From contig NZ_QXTJ01000008.1 of the NCBI RefSeq assembly GCF_003605735.1, forward strand, positions 35,020-79,329: 44,310 nucleotides of DNA, read 5' to 3'. The translations under genes and the position numbers were made by a program. Of the stretch, positions 27,104-36,476 are shown in pieces (positions within the stretch are counted from its first letter, which is position 1; every line of letters begins with the position of its first letter). The notes below the pieces were generated by a model. That model searched no databases. It was not told where the DNA came from and saw only the letters and a list, made by a program, of their open reading frames with translations. This stretch comes from Pseudomonas sp. LS-2. Lineage in GTDB: Bacteria > Pseudomonadota > Gammaproteobacteria > Pseudomonadales > Pseudomonadaceae.

Positions 27104-27940
27104 TTAAAGCATCACGCTCCCCTCAATACACTTCTGAACATCGCCACCGACCCAGATCTGTTCGCCGATCTGTTCGATGCTGACCCGTCCGCGATGCCCC
27201 AGCACCGTCCCCTGGCGGGTGGTGTACTTCGCCGGCGCCAGGCCCGCCGGGATCATCCACTGCGCCAGGCTCGCATTGAGGCTACCGGTCACCGGATCCT
27301 CGGCGTTCAGGTCCCCGGTCAACGCGCGGACTTCGAAATCCGCTTCGGCATCGGGACCCGTCCAGGGCGCGACGATGCCTACATTCAGACCTTTGAGCAC
27401 GACGTAATCCGGGCGGATCGCCAGCACTTCTTCACGACTCGACAACATCACTGCAACCCAACCCGGTCCGTTGTCTGCCCACTGGCTGCCGACGATCTGT
27501 TCCGGGCGCAGGCCCAGTCCGGTGGCCAGCCGTTGCAGGAGCTCTTGCTCGACCGGGCCGCTGCGCAACAGCGGGGGCGCGGCAAATGCCAGACGGGAGC
27601 CATCGCGGCGGATGCGCACCAGACCTGCTCCGCACTCCTGCACCACTTCGTTAGCCCCGGCCTCACCGCCGTTGTCGAGCCAGACAAAGCAGGTGCCGAG
27701 CGTCGGATGCCCGGCAAACGGCAGTTCGCGGACGGTGGTGAAAATGCGTACACGGTAATCGGCGTCAGGGTGTGTAGGACGAAGCAGGAAGGTGGTTTCG
27801 CTGAGGTTGGTCCAGCGTGCGAAAGCGGCCATCTGTGCGTCGCTCAATTCATCAGCGCCGGTCACCACGGCGAGCGGATTGCCCTCGGTCGCTGTGCTTG
27901 AAAACACATCGACTTGCTGGAACTTGAACGTTTTGGGCAT
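27104..27940 (-). CDS. PhzF-family isomerase-like protein
   Basis: The 278-residue protein belongs to the PhzF/diaminopimelate epimerase-fold family. It begins FQQVDVFSSTATEGNPLAVV, contains the catalytic glutamate in NLSETTFLLRP (about residue 47), GHPTLGTCFVWLD (about 77) and the C-terminal GDLNAEDPVTGSLNASLAQW with its glycine-rich phosphate-like loop. No other phenazine genes are nearby, so it is one of the many PhzF homologues of unknown substrate. A GGAG sits before the ATG. It converges with the MFS gene, with only 3 bases between the two stops. Confidence 0.92.
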   Translation of the reverse strand: MPKTFKFQQVDVFSSTATEGNPLAVVTGADELSDAQMAAFARWTNLSETTFLLRPTHPDADYRVRIFTTVRELPFAGHPTLGTCFVWLDNGGEAGANEVVQECGAGLVRIRRDGSRLAFAAPPLLRSGPVEQELLQRLATGLGLRPEQIVGSQWADNGPGWVAVMLSSREEVLAIRPDYVVLKGLNVGIVAPWTGPDAEADFEVRALTGDLNAEDPVTGSLNASLAQWMIPAGLAPAKYTTRQGTVLGHRGRVSIEQIGEQIWVGGDVQKCIEGSVML

Positions 27941-28011
27941 GGCACTCTCCTGATCGTGCTGTAGGAGGCGTCACTTTAAGGAGGCCCTGATCAGGCTGTA
28001 TAGACACAGAT

Positions 28012-28030
28012 TGCCCCGATTTCTCGGGGC
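28012..28030 (-). terminator. Hairpin downstream of the phosphoesterase gene
   Basis: GCCCCGA and TCGGGGC form a perfect 7-bp stem with a 4-base loop, 32 bases beyond the leftward phosphoesterase stop at 28062. The T-run is poor in that direction, so rho-independent termination is plausible but not strong. Confidence 0.5.
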
Positions 28031-28061
28031 ATCTGTTTGCCTTTCCTGCTGCTTGAAAGGT

Positions 28062-29771
28062 TCAGGCGGGGAAGTGCAGCGCGTTGGTCAGATCACCCAT
28101 CGGCGCCTGCCCGCGAGCAGCCATGGCAGTGTCGCGCTCGACGACGCCATCGAGTTTCTCCAGGCCGTGGACGCGGGTGATCAGGCGCAGGATCGAGGCG
28201 GTGTCGTAGACCGTGTGATCGACCGTGCCCTTGCGTGCGAACGGCGAGATGACGATGGCTGGAATACGCGTGCCCGGGCCCCAGCGGTCGCCTTTGGGCG
28301 GGGCTACGTGGTCCCACCAGCCGCCGTTTTCATCGACCGTGACGACGATCACCATGTTTTTCCATTGCGGGCTGTTGCGCAGGATCTTCACGGCGCGGTC
28401 GATGTGCCGATCACCTGCCGCGACGTCGGCGTAACCGGCGTGCATGTTGAGATTGCCCTGTGGTTTGTAAAACGTCACCGCAGGCAGCTTGCCCGCTTCG
28501 GCGTCGGCGAGGAATTTATTGGTGGCGGATTCATCGCCCAGACCGCCATCGCGCAAGCGCTTGTTACGCTCGTCAGGGTTTTCGGGACCAAGCTGTTTGA
28601 AATAGTTGAGTGGCTGATGGTGGTACTGAAAGTTCGGAATTTTGGGGATGCCTGCCGAATCCTTGTACGCGTCCAGCGTCACTTGCCACGCACCGGCGTA
28701 CCAGGCCCAGTCGACGCCTTTCTTCGAGATTTTGTCGCCGATATGGTCGTGGGTCTGCGGCACCAGCACATTGGCAAGGTCGGGTTGCGAGTAGTCAGGC
28801 TTTTCCTTGTCTCGCAGCCAGGTCGGCCAGAAGGGCGGGGCCATGGTATTGACCGCGTAACCGTCCGGGGTCAGCAGGCTGGGGCCGAATTGCGGTGGGC
28901 CAGTCATGGCACTCGCCGGGGATTTGTCCAGCGGCTTGAGGCGATAATCCAGCGGGTCGCTGCTTTCCAGCACCGCGATCTGGGATTTGGCAGGGGAGTT
29001 CGCCGCGTCCGGATAGAACGGGACCTTGGCCGACACCAGATACTGGTGGTTGAGGAACGATCCGCCGAAAGCCCCCTGGAAGAAGTTGTCACAGAGTACG
29101 AACTCCTTGGCGACGTCCCACAGGCGCAGGGAATACTGGCTCTGGCTGTAGTAACCCATGGTCAGGCTGCCGGAGTCGGCCCAGGCGACGAAGCTGTCGT
29201 TCTTGCCGCCGTTGATCTGCATCTGGTTCTGATAGAAGACGTGCCAGAGGTCGCGGGTGACGACGTTCAAGGGAAGGTCTTCGCCGCCTGCTCCCTTCAA
29301 CGCATAAGGAGCGTTGGGCAGGTTTTCCTGGTATTGCACGCCGGTGGCGTAGGTCACGCCGTCGACGTTTTGCGGGCCGACCTGGCAGATGCCACCCCAG
29401 CACTGCGGCAGGGTTTCCAGCACTTTGCCGTCTCGGTCGCGCTGCCGATAGTCGTCGGGGCTGACCGCAGACAAGGGTTTCTCAACGCCTGGGAAATTCG
29501 CGAACAGGTTGTTGAAACTGCGGTTTTCGCCATAGATCACCACGATGGTCTTGACGTAATCCTGCAGCGCCGCGTCCAGTTCCGGACCGCTGAGCGTGGT
29601 TTCAAGAGCGGTGGACTTGCCTTCGCCTGCCGATTCGCTGGCAGCAACGACGCTGCTTAACGTCGCGCCTGCACCCAGGACGGCAACGCCACCAAGGAAG
29701 CGCCGACGGCTGGAGTCCGTGGGGGAATCGGTGCAGTTCTCGCTGGCGGGATCTTGTTTTTTGTCGCTCAT
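28062..29771 (-). CDS. Tat-exported phosphoesterase (acid phosphatase / phospholipase C family)
   Basis: The 569-residue protein has a twin-arginine signal, [20 protein letters not shown] (about residues 21-40), so it should be exported folded. The mature part belongs to the phosphoesterase family that includes AcpA and bacterial phospholipase [19 protein letters not shown] (metal-binding Asn/Glu region), a central HDHIGDK-type segment and [16 protein letters not shown]. It may release phosphate from phosphomonoesters or phospholipids; which, cannot be told. The ATG at 29771 has CAGGAG upstream and is preferred to the GTG just before it. No haemolysin partner gene is present. Confidence 0.88.
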   Translation of the reverse strand: MSDKKQDPASENCTDSPTDSSRRRFLGGVAVLGAGATLSSVVAASESAGEGKSTALETTLSGPELDAALQDYVKTIVVIYGENRSFNNLFANFPGVEKPLSAVSPDDYRQRDRDGKVLETLPQCWGGICQVGPQNVDGVTYATGVQYQENLPNAPYALKGAGGEDLPLNVVTRDLWHVFYQNQMQINGGKNDSFVAWADSGSLTMGYYSQSQYSLRLWDVAKEFVLCDNFFQGAFGGSFLNHQYLVSAKVPFYPDAANSPAKSQIAVLESSDPLDYRLKPLDKSPASAMTGPPQFGPSLLTPDGYAVNTMAPPFWPTWLRDKEKPDYSQPDLANVLVPQTHDHIGDKISKKGVDWAWYAGAWQVTLDAYKDSAGIPKIPNFQYHHQPLNYFKQLGPENPDERNKRLRDGGLGDESATNKFLADAEAGKLPAVTFYKPQGNLNMHAGYADVAAGDRHIDRAVKILRNSPQWKNMVIVVTVDENGGWWDHVAPPKGDRWGPGTRIPAIVISPFARKGTVDHTVYDTASILRLITRVHGLEKLDGVVERDTAMAARGQAPMGDLTNALHFPA

Positions 29772-29901
29772 CACGGCTCCTGCTGCAGGATTTGAGGTGT
29801 TACTAATTATGTCGACGGAGCCTAATCGCGCAATGTGACATTAATGCGTCAGCCTCCAATGCCTGTTCCAGAGCCGTTCCCGGATACTTCAATCATTGCT
29901 T

Positions 29902-29968
29902 CTGGAGCAGTCCGGCTTGGTGGCGGAGCGGTAATGAGACGTCGCCACCGCCGGCAGGCCGGGCTGCC
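29902..29968. repeat. Extragenic inverted repeat near 29.9 kb
   Basis: This is a diverged copy of the CTGTAGCAGTCCGGCTTGCC family (here CTGGAGCAGTCCGGCTTGG). GGTGGCG (29919-29925) pairs with CGCCACC (29943-29949). It lies between the phosphoesterase promoter region and the end of the solute-binding protein gene. Confidence 0.7.
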
Positions 29969-29975
29969 ATTGAAT

Positions 29976-30749
29976 TCAAGGCTTTGCGGCGGGCCCGTCC
30001 GCCGGGAGTCCTGAAACCGTGTTGTAACGACTCATGATCCGGTCGATCTCCCCGGACATGCGCATGCGCAGCAAAATCCGCATCAGGCGCTGCGCGGGGA
30101 TCTGCGTGTCGTTGCGCACGATGCACCCAACCGGCTGCTCATCGATCACCGCCACCCCCCGCAGTTTCTGATCTTCAGGCAGGTTGCGATTGAACCAGTC
30201 CAGCGACCACTGATTGCCCACCGCGTAGCGATAGCGATGGATCTGGAGTTTCTGCAGCACCTGCACTTCGCTGCGAGCGTCGTCACGCCGCAGACGTTGG
30301 CTATCGAACGCCGTTTGCAGGGTAGGGTAGGCGTAGCCCAATACGGTGCCGATGGTTTCATCAACGAGGGATTCGGGCGCGCGCGGCGCAGCGTTGTCGG
30401 GTGTGCTGATCAGCAGATCGCGCTGGATCAGCAGCGGCAGACTCCAGGTGTAATCCCCGGAAAGGTTGGGCATCCACGACTGCGCGGCATAACAGCGTAC
30501 GTCGATGGCACCGCGTTCCAATGTGCGTTGCACCCGCTGGATCGGCACCACACGATACTCGGCAGACAGGTTCGCCTGCGCCGCCATGCTCTGCATGATG
30601 TCGAAGATGATCCCGCCGGTGGGCTGATGGTCTTCGAGCTGCACCAGCGGCATCGCCCACGCATCGGCGATGGAAAACCGCAATGGGGCTTGCTCTGCAC
30701 CGACTGCGCCACTCAATAGCAACAAAGCGCTCAGTGCCAGCAGACGCAT
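29976..30749 (-). CDS. Periplasmic solute-binding protein (SBP_bac_3-like), orphan
   Basis: The 257-residue protein has a signal peptide (MRLLALSALLLLSGAVGAEQ, cleavage near residue 18) and a type 3 solute-binding fold similar to amino-acid-binding proteins. Family-like segments are GGIIFDIMQSMAAQANLSAEYRVVPIQRVQRTLERGAIDV. The ATG at 30749 has GAGGGA upstream; the frame extends further but without a good start. There are no ABC permease or ATPase genes nearby, so it may instead be a sensor-type or accessory binding protein. Ligand unknown. Confidence 0.8.
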   Translation of the reverse strand: MRLLALSALLLLSGAVGAEQAPLRFSIADAWAMPLVQLEDHQPTGGIIFDIMQSMAAQANLSAEYRVVPIQRVQRTLERGAIDVRCYAAQSWMPNLSGDYTWSLPLLIQRDLLISTPDNAAPRAPESLVDETIGTVLGYAYPTLQTAFDSQRLRRDDARSEVQVLQKLQIHRYRYAVGNQWSLDWFNRNLPEDQKLRGVAVIDEQPVGCIVRNDTQIPAQRLMRILLRMRMSGEIDRIMSRYNTVSGLPADGPAAKP

Positions 30750-30908
30750 AGAGTCCCTCAACGAGCATGCCCTGAAAAGGCGATCAAGCCGTGTTAGCAG
30801 TCTAGCGGCAGATGACTTATATGCGTGCGTGCATATTGCCCGGATGCAATTTTGCCCCCGCTCCGCTAGCATTAGCGGTCTTCCGCAACCCAGTCGCGAC
30901 GGTTTTCA

Positions 30909-33047
30909 ATGAGTTATCAGGTTCTTGCACGTAAATGGCGTCCGCGCTCGTTCCGCGAAATGGTCGGCCAGACCCATGTGCTGAAGGCCTTGATCAACGC
31001 GCTGGACAGCCAGCGCCTGCACCATGCCTATTTATTCACGGGTACACGGGGGGTCGGCAAGACCACCATCGCGCGAATCATCGCCAAATGCCTGAACTGT
31101 GAAACCGGTATCACGTCCTCGCCCTGCGGCGAATGTTCGGTGTGCCGTGAAATCGATGAAGGCCGGTTCGTCGACCTGATCGAGATCGACGCCGCGAGCC
31201 GCACCAAGGTCGAAGACACCCGCGAACTGCTGGACAACGTGCAGTACGCACCGAGCCGCGGCCGCTTCAAGGTCTACCTGATCGACGAAGTGCACATGCT
31301 GTCCAGCCACTCGTTCAACGCCTTGCTCAAGACGCTGGAAGAGCCGCCGCCCTACGTCAAATTCATTCTCGCCACCACCGACCCGCAAAAGCTGCCGGCC
31401 ACGATCCTGTCGCGCTGCCTGCAGTTCTCGCTGAAGAACATGACACCGGAGCGGGTGGTCGAACACCTGACCCACGTTCTGGGCGCTGAAAACATCCCGT
31501 TCGAAGACGATGCGCTGTGGCTTCTGGGCCGCGCCGCCGACGGTTCGATGCGCGACGCCATGAGCCTCACCGATCAGGCCATTGCCTTTGGTGAAGGCAA
31601 GGTGTTGGCGACTGACGTGCGAGCGATGCTCGGCACGCTGGATCACGGGCAGGTTTACGACGTGCTGACGGCACTCATCGACGGCGATGCGCGCTCATTG
31701 CTGGAGGCGGTGCGCCATCTGGCCGAGCAGGGCCCGGACTGGAGCGGTGTGCTCTCGGAAATTCTCAACGTCTTGCATCGCGTCGCTATCGCCCAGGCCT
31801 TGCCCGAGGGCGTGGACAACGGTCACGGCGACCGCGACCGCGTGCTGGCACTGGCGCAGGCATTGCCCGCCGAAGACGTGCAGTTCTATTACCAGATGGG
31901 CCTGATCGGCCGCCGCGATCTGCCGTTGGCGCCGGATCCCCGGGGTGGGTTCGAAATGGTCCTGTTGCGCATGTTGGCGTTCCGCCCGGCCGACAGCGAA
32001 AACGCGCCGAGGCAGCCGTTAAAGTCAGTGGGGATCAACCCGGCCACGGTTGATTCCCAGACAACGGTGGCCGGCGCAGCACCCGTTGCACCGACGCCAA
32101 CGCCTGCTCCGGCCGTGGCCGTCGCGCCCGCGCCCGTGATGGAAACCCGCGCACCGGTCGAGCCTGCTGCACCCGCTTATGCGCCGGCCCCTGCGGTCGT
32201 CGAGGAAGTCGATCTGCCGTGGAACGAGCCGAAGGCCGCGCAACCGGTCAGCGCGCCTGAGTCTGAGCCGGCTCCTGCGCCCGTCGCTGAAGAAATCCCT
32301 GAACCTGTGCTCGACACCGTGGCCGAGCAGCCGGACCTGACGCCAATGCCGACGCCTGCGCCCGCCAGCCCCGTGCCGGACGCGCCGGAAGTCGAGTCGC
32401 AGGAGCAAGTGCAGGCCGCCGCCGATGTGGTCACCCCTGCCATGCTCGAACACGTGCCTGACGCCGCGCCTTACGTGCCGGCGCCGATGGATCGTGACGA
32501 CGAGCCGCCACCGGATGACGACTATTACGAACCGGACATCGACATCGATCCCGCCTCGTTCGCTTATCTCGACGATCTGGCCCACGAAACCGTAGAGGCT
32601 GTCGAGAAAGAGCCCGAGCTGCTGCCTGCTGCCAAGCCTGCGACGGGCCTGGCTGCCGACTGGCTGGAGCTGTTCCCGAAACTGCCGATCTCCGGCATGA
32701 CCGGCAGCATTGCCGCCAATTGCACGTTGATCTCGGTGGACGGCGACAACTGGCTGCTGCACCTGGATCCGGCCCACAGCGCGCTTTTCAACGCTACGCA
32801 GCAGCGCCGCTTGAACGATGCGCTGAACCAATACCATGAACGCACCCTCAACCTGAGTATCGAGCTGATCAAGCCCGAACAGGAAACCCCGGCCCAGGCG
32901 GCGGCGCGTCGGCGCGCCGACCGTCAGCGCCAGGCCGAGGCGTCGATCCATGCCGACCCGTTCATTCAGCAGATGCTGGAGCAGTTTGGCGCGATCATTC
33001 GCGAGGACACGATTGCGCCGGTGGATGCACCGGCGCCAACCCATTAA
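30909..33047 (+). CDS. dnaX: DNA polymerase III subunits gamma/tau
   Basis: This 712-residue protein is the clamp-loader ATPase and links the polymerase core to the helicase. The AAA+ domain has Walker A GTRGVGKTT (residues 45-53), a zinc module CLNCE...CGECSVC (about 64-79), DEVHMLS (Walker B, about 125) and the sensor SRC motif. Residues about 365-585 are a long Ala/Pro-rich and acidic linker, followed by a conserved C-terminal tau domain from about 590 (ADWLELFPKLPISGMTGSIA). I see no A-rich slippery heptamer at the gamma/tau boundary like that of E. coli. ybaB and recR follow, the common dnaX-ybaB-recR order. Confidence 0.97.
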   Translation: MSYQVLARKWRPRSFREMVGQTHVLKALINALDSQRLHHAYLFTGTRGVGKTTIARIIAKCLNCETGITSSPCGECSVCREIDEGRFVDLIEIDAASRTKVEDTRELLDNVQYAPSRGRFKVYLIDEVHMLSSHSFNALLKTLEEPPPYVKFILATTDPQKLPATILSRCLQFSLKNMTPERVVEHLTHVLGAENIPFEDDALWLLGRAADGSMRDAMSLTDQAIAFGEGKVLATDVRAMLGTLDHGQVYDVLTALIDGDARSLLEAVRHLAEQGPDWSGVLSEILNVLHRVAIAQALPEGVDNGHGDRDRVLALAQALPAEDVQFYYQMGLIGRRDLPLAPDPRGGFEMVLLRMLAFRPADSENAPRQPLKSVGINPATVDSQTTVAGAAPVAPTPTPAPAVAVAPAPVMETRAPVEPAAPAYAPAPAVVEEVDLPWNEPKAAQPVSAPESEPAPAPVAEEIPEPVLDTVAEQPDLTPMPTPAPASPVPDAPEVESQEQVQAAADVVTPAMLEHVPDAAPYVPAPMDRDDEPPPDDDYYEPDIDIDPASFAYLDDLAHETVEAVEKEPELLPAAKPATGLAADWLELFPKLPISGMTGSIAANCTLISVDGDNWLLHLDPAHSALFNATQQRRLNDALNQYHERTLNLSIELIKPEQETPAQAAARRRADRQRQAEASIHADPFIQQMLEQFGAIIREDTIAPVDAPAPTH

Positions 33048-33114
33048 TCACCGCAAGGCGCTAAGCTGATTTGGCGCCGCGTAACGACCCCATCGACTTT
33101 CGAGGAGAACTCCC

Positions 33115-33441
33115 ATGATGAAAGGTGGCATGGCTGGCCTGATGAAGCAGGCTCAGCAAATGCAGGAAAAAATGGCCAAGATGCAGGAAGAACTGGCCAA
33201 TGCCGAAGTGACCGGCCAATCGGGCGCAGGCCTGGTCAGCGTGGTGATGACCGGTCGTCACGACGTCAAGCGTGTCAGCCTGGACGACAGCCTGATGCAG
33301 GAAGACAAGGAAATCCTCGAGGACCTCATCGCCGCCGCCGTCAATGACGCCGTGCGCAAGATCGAAGCCGCCAGCCAGGAAAAGACCGCCAGCATGACTG
33401 CCGGCATGCAGCTGCCGCCGGGCATGAAGTTGCCGTTCTGA
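33115..33441 (+). CDS. ybaB: Nucleoid-associated protein, YbaB/EbfC family
   Basis: The 108-residue protein begins with a Met-rich helix ([29 protein letters not shown]), then the short beta hairpin and C-terminal helices of the YbaB/EbfC DNA-binding dimer family. It is thought to bind DNA with little sequence preference. CGAGGAGA stands before the ATG at 33115. It is 67 bases after dnaX and followed by a terminator, so it probably shares the dnaX transcript. Confidence 0.95.
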   Translation: MMKGGMAGLMKQAQQMQEKMAKMQEELANAEVTGQSGAGLVSVVMTGRHDVKRVSLDDSLMQEDKEILEDLIAAAVNDAVRKIEAASQEKTASMTAGMQLPPGMKLPF

Positions 33442-33463
33442 TTCAGCCGTTGTTGCAGCATCC

Positions 33464-33493
33464 AATGCCAGGCTCGTGCCTGGCATTTTTGTT
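33464..33493 (+). terminator. Rho-independent terminator after ybaB
   Basis: A perfect 10-bp stem (AATGCCAGGC, 33464-33473, with 33478-33487) has a TCGT loop and is followed by a T-rich tract. This separates dnaX-ybaB from the oxidoreductase gene. Confidence 0.9.
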
Positions 33494-33605
33494 TCTGGGG
33501 GAAGTTGATCTGCATATGGCGTATGTCATATTGCTCGCCACATCCGACCGAACGCTGCCAGACGGCTATGGTCTGCTTTCTATAGCCATTCAAGGAGCGC
33601 ACCCG

Positions 33606-34634
33606 ATGTCGCAAGAATTGATCCTCAACCAGCGTATCGTCCTCGCCTCTCGCCCTCAGGGCGCACCGACGCCGGAGAACTTTCGCCTTGAGCGCGAGGC
33701 TTTGCCCGACCTTCAAGATGGCCAGGTTCAACTGCGTACGCTGTACCTCTCCCTCGATCCCTACATGCGCGGCCGCATGAGTGACGCGCCGTCTTACGCG
33801 CCACCGGTCGAAATCGACGCCGTGATGGAAGGGGGAGCCGTGAGCGTGGTCGAGCAATCGCGCAATCCTGCGTTCAAGGAAGGCGATCTGGTGGTCGGGC
33901 AGACCGGCTGGCAGACCCACAGTATCTCCGATGGCAAGAACCTGATGTCAGTGCCCAAGGACCTGCCCAGCTCGTCGATGGCCGTGGGCGTGCTTGGCAT
34001 GCCGGGGATCACCGGTTACATGGGACTGATGCACATCGGTCAGCCAAAATCCGGCGAAACCCTGGTGGTTGCGGCGGCCTCCGGTGCAGTGGGTTCAGTG
34101 GTCGGGCAGGTCGCCAAGCTTCATGGCCTGCGCGTAGTGGGCATCGCCGGCGGAGTCGATAAGTGCCGCTATGTGATGGACGAGTTGGGGTTCGACGCGT
34201 GTATCGATCACAAGAGCGAGCATTTCGCCGAGCAATTGAGCGAGGCCTGCCCAAGCGGGATCGACATTTATTTCGAACTGGTCGGTGGCAAGGTCTTTGA
34301 AGCCGTTTTGCCGCTGCTCAATGAGCGTGCCCGCGTGCCGCTGTGCGGCCTGATCGCGCAGTACAACGCCCAGCGCCTGCCCGACGGTCCGAATTACCTG
34401 CCGCTGCTGATGCGCACGCTGCTGACCAAGCGCGCAAAGATTCAGGGCTTCATCGTTTACGAGGAGTACTACCATCGTCTGGACGAATTCATGCAGGCCA
34501 TGGTGCCGTTGGTGAAGGACGGCAAGGTCAAGTTCCGCGAAGACGTAGTCGAAGGCCTGGAACATGCGCCGGATGCGTTCATCGGCATGCTGGAAGGGAA
34601 GAACTTCGGCAAGCTGGTCGTCAAGGTGTCGTAA
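33606..34634 (+). CDS. NADP-dependent oxidoreductase, medium-chain dehydrogenase family (CurA-like)
   Basis: This 342-residue zinc-free medium-chain reductase should reduce enones or alkenals with NADPH. The N-terminal part has LYLSLDPYMRGRMSD, and the Rossmann fold has the AASGAVGSVVGQVAK motif (about 160-175), typical of leukotriene B4 dehydrogenase/curcumin reductase proteins. AAGGAG precedes the ATG at 33606; the frame continues upstream through the terminator of ybaB, so that extension is rejected. It is inserted between ybaB and recR, which are more often adjacent; its presence there looks like an insertion in this lineage. Confidence 0.92.
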   Translation: MSQELILNQRIVLASRPQGAPTPENFRLEREALPDLQDGQVQLRTLYLSLDPYMRGRMSDAPSYAPPVEIDAVMEGGAVSVVEQSRNPAFKEGDLVVGQTGWQTHSISDGKNLMSVPKDLPSSSMAVGVLGMPGITGYMGLMHIGQPKSGETLVVAAASGAVGSVVGQVAKLHGLRVVGIAGGVDKCRYVMDELGFDACIDHKSEHFAEQLSEACPSGIDIYFELVGGKVFEAVLPLLNERARVPLCGLIAQYNAQRLPDGPNYLPLLMRTLLTKRAKIQGFIVYEEYYHRLDEFMQAMVPLVKDGKVKFREDVVEGLEHAPDAFIGMLEGKNFGKLVVKVS

Positions 34635-34703
34635 GCGTGATTTGACGCTAATGGGAGGCGCGGGTATAAACCGCGTCTCGTGTATTTGTCGGACCTTTCT
34701 CCA

Positions 34704-35306
34704 ATGAGCTTCAGCCCTCTGATTCGCCAGTTGATCGACTCCCTGCGCATTTTGCCCGGCGTCGGTCAGAAAACCGCTCAGCGCATGGCGCTGCAGCTGC
34801 TCGAGCGCGACCGCAGCGGTGGCTCGCGTCTGGCGCAAGCATTGAGCCAGGCCATGGAAGGTGTCGGACATTGCAAACAATGCCGCACCCTCACCGAGGA
34901 CGAGCTGTGTCCTCAGTGTTCCGATACCCGGCGTGACGACACATTGCTGTGCGTGGTGGAAGGACCAATGGACGTGTACGCGGTCGAGCAGACCGGCTAT
35001 CGCGGCCGCTACTTTGTGCTCAAGGGGCATTTGTCGCCGCTCGATGGCCTGGGGCCAGAGGCGATCGGCATTCCGCAGTTGATGGAGCGAATCGAAGCGC
35101 AGGGGTCGTTCACTGAAGTGATCCTGGCCACCAACCCGACCGTTGAAGGGGAGGCCACCGCCCATTACATCGCGCAAATGCTCAACAACAAGGGCCTGGT
35201 GACATCACGCATCGCTCACGGCGTACCGTTGGGCGGCGAACTGGAGCTGGTGGACGGCGGAACGCTGGCGCACTCGTTTGCAGGGCGTAAGCCGATTCAG
35301 CTTTAA
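34704..35306 (+). CDS. recR: Recombination protein RecR
   Basis: This 200-residue protein works with RecF and RecO to load RecA on gapped DNA. It has an N-terminal helix-hairpin-helix ([20 protein letters not shown]), a four-cysteine zinc finger (Cys57, 60, 69, 72 in [16 protein letters not shown]), a Toprim domain ([21 protein letters not shown]) and a C-terminal Walker B-like segment. Length equals the family norm. I chose the ATG at 34704, which aligns with other RecR starts; the earlier ATG at 34680 would add eight residues. Confidence 0.97.
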   Translation: MSFSPLIRQLIDSLRILPGVGQKTAQRMALQLLERDRSGGSRLAQALSQAMEGVGHCKQCRTLTEDELCPQCSDTRRDDTLLCVVEGPMDVYAVEQTGYRGRYFVLKGHLSPLDGLGPEAIGIPQLMERIEAQGSFTEVILATNPTVEGEATAHYIAQMLNNKGLVTSRIAHGVPLGGELELVDGGTLAHSFAGRKPIQL

Positions 35307-35536
35307 GCAACACTGACCGTCATCCGGATAAATCGTGGCCTGTAGCCGTCCGGCTTGCCGGCGAAGGTGCAGGTCCAGACCCCGTTAAGGTGACCGACGC
35401 GCTGCATTCGCCAGCAAGCCGGCTCCCACGGCCTTCGGCCAGAAGCGGTGCGGTGTGTCTTCCTCATCGCCAGCAATCCCGTAGTTTTTGTAGCAGCAGG
35501 CCTGGCCGGCGACGACGTCTTTGAACAGGCTTTTGA

Positions 35537-35697
35537 TTCTGCCCGGAGGGCCTGGGAGCCCGACTTGTCGGCGATCTGCCGGGCACCGGCAGTAAGATCA
35601 GCCAGCTCGGTGCATCAGGCACACCGCATGCACAGGTTTTGCTGCCGCTGCGCGCCAGATCGCCGACAAGTCTGGCTCCCACGCCCTCCGGGCAGAA
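35537..35697. repeat. Long inverted repeat with 42-base arms
   Basis: The arms 35537-35578 and 35656-35697 are complementary at 40 of 42 positions with a 77-base spacer. Each holds a segment starting TTCTGCCCGGAGGGC and ending CGGCGATCTG. The outer segments resemble the dispersed repeat arms seen elsewhere (GGCTCCCACG). Confidence 0.85.
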
Positions 35698-35767
35698 GCC
35701 GTTCGGCGTGTCCTGCAATACCGTAGTTTTATTGCCTGCCGGGCTTCTGAATTGAGCCCAAAACATC

Positions 35768-35844
35768 GTAGGAGCGCGCTTGCCCGCGATTACGGTGGGT
35801 CAGTCGCAGACCTTACGCATTCGCCAGCAAGCCAGCTCCCACAG
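35768..35844. repeat. GTAGGAGCGCGCTTGCCCGC repeat near apt
   Basis: The left arm starts GTAGGAGCGCGCTTGCCCGC at 35768. The right arm (35819-35844, ATTCGCCAGCAAGCCAGCTC and on) is of a different subfamily, so this is a hybrid pair. Confidence 0.75.
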
Positions 35845-35863
35845 AGGTGTCGGTGCTGCTGAT

Positions 35864-36412
35864 TTACTTGTCCGTCAGTGCAAACTGCGTCAGACAGAAC
35901 GTCGGGATTTCCATGTCCTGCAGACGTTGCGAGCCACCCAGTTCCGGCAAATCGATGATCGCAGCCGCTTCATTAACCTTCGCGCCCATGCGGCGGATCA
36001 GGTTCGCCGCTGCGATCAGCGTGCCGCCGGTGGCGATCAGGTCATCGAACATCACCACCGAATCCCCATCGCACAGGCTGTCGGCATGGACTTCCAGGAA
36101 CGCTTCGCCGTATTCGGTCTGATAACCCTCGGCCAGTACGTGCGCAGGCAATTTGCCCTGTTTTCGGAACAGCACCAGTGGCTTGTTCAGCTCGTAGGCG
36201 ATGATCGAGCCAATCAGAAAGCCTCGCGCATCCATGGCGCCAACGTGGGTGAATTCGGAGTCGATGTAACGCTGGACGAAGCTGTCGATGACCAGGCGCA
36301 GCGCCTTGGGCGACTGAAAAAGCGGGGTGATGTCACGGAAGATGACGCCGGGCTTGGGAAAGTCCACCACGGGGCGGATCAGGGATTTGAAGCTGAATTC
36401 GTCGAAAATCAT
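35864..36412 (-). CDS. apt: Adenine phosphoribosyltransferase
   Basis: This 182-residue enzyme salvages adenine with PRPP to give AMP. The PRPP-binding motif [17 protein letters not shown] (about residues 122-138) and the N-terminal [21 protein letters not shown] match E. coli Apt (183 residues). The ATG at 36412 is chosen by alignment; the frame is open up to 36508 but this would overlap the end of anr. It is downstream of anr with 64 bases between. Purine salvage here is unrelated in position to the xanthine pathway at the window start. Confidence 0.96.
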   Translation of the reverse strand: MIFDEFSFKSLIRPVVDFPKPGVIFRDITPLFQSPKALRLVIDSFVQRYIDSEFTHVGAMDARGFLIGSIIAYELNKPLVLFRKQGKLPAHVLAEGYQTEYGEAFLEVHADSLCDGDSVVMFDDLIATGGTLIAAANLIRRMGAKVNEAAAIIDLPELGGSQRLQDMEIPTFCLTQFALTDK

Positions 36413-36476
36413 AAGGATCTCGGGCAGGAGACTGGCACAAAGGCCGTAGTCTAAGCCTGCCCGGGCCTTATCGCCA

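Larger units (their letters stand above)
35307..35863. repeat. Gene-free repeat cluster between recR and apt
   Basis: This 557-base stretch between convergent recR and apt contains no convincing gene. It is made almost entirely of palindromic repeats: 35337-35434 (CTGTAGCC type), a large inverted repeat 35537-35578 / 35656-35697 (42-base arms, 40 matching, 77-base spacer), direct repeats around it (35430-35489 and 35683-35731, sharing CAATxCCGTAGTTTT), and a GTAGGAGCGCGCTTGCCCGC element at 35768-35844. Confidence 0.85.

Noticed and set aside
27104..27940. Phenazine biosynthesis locus
   Set aside because: Only a PhzF homologue is present; no phzA-G partners are nearby and the family is mostly unrelated to phenazines.
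28011..29660. 549-codon open frame antisense to the phosphoesterase
   Set aside because: Shadow of a real Tat-exported enzyme; no recognisable domain.
35448..35766. Short open frames on both strands between recR and apt
   Set aside because: They lie entirely within the inverted and direct repeats and have no start signals.
35307..35863. CRISPR array
   Set aside because: Repeats are palindromic, uneven in spacing and few; there are no regular spacers or cas genes.
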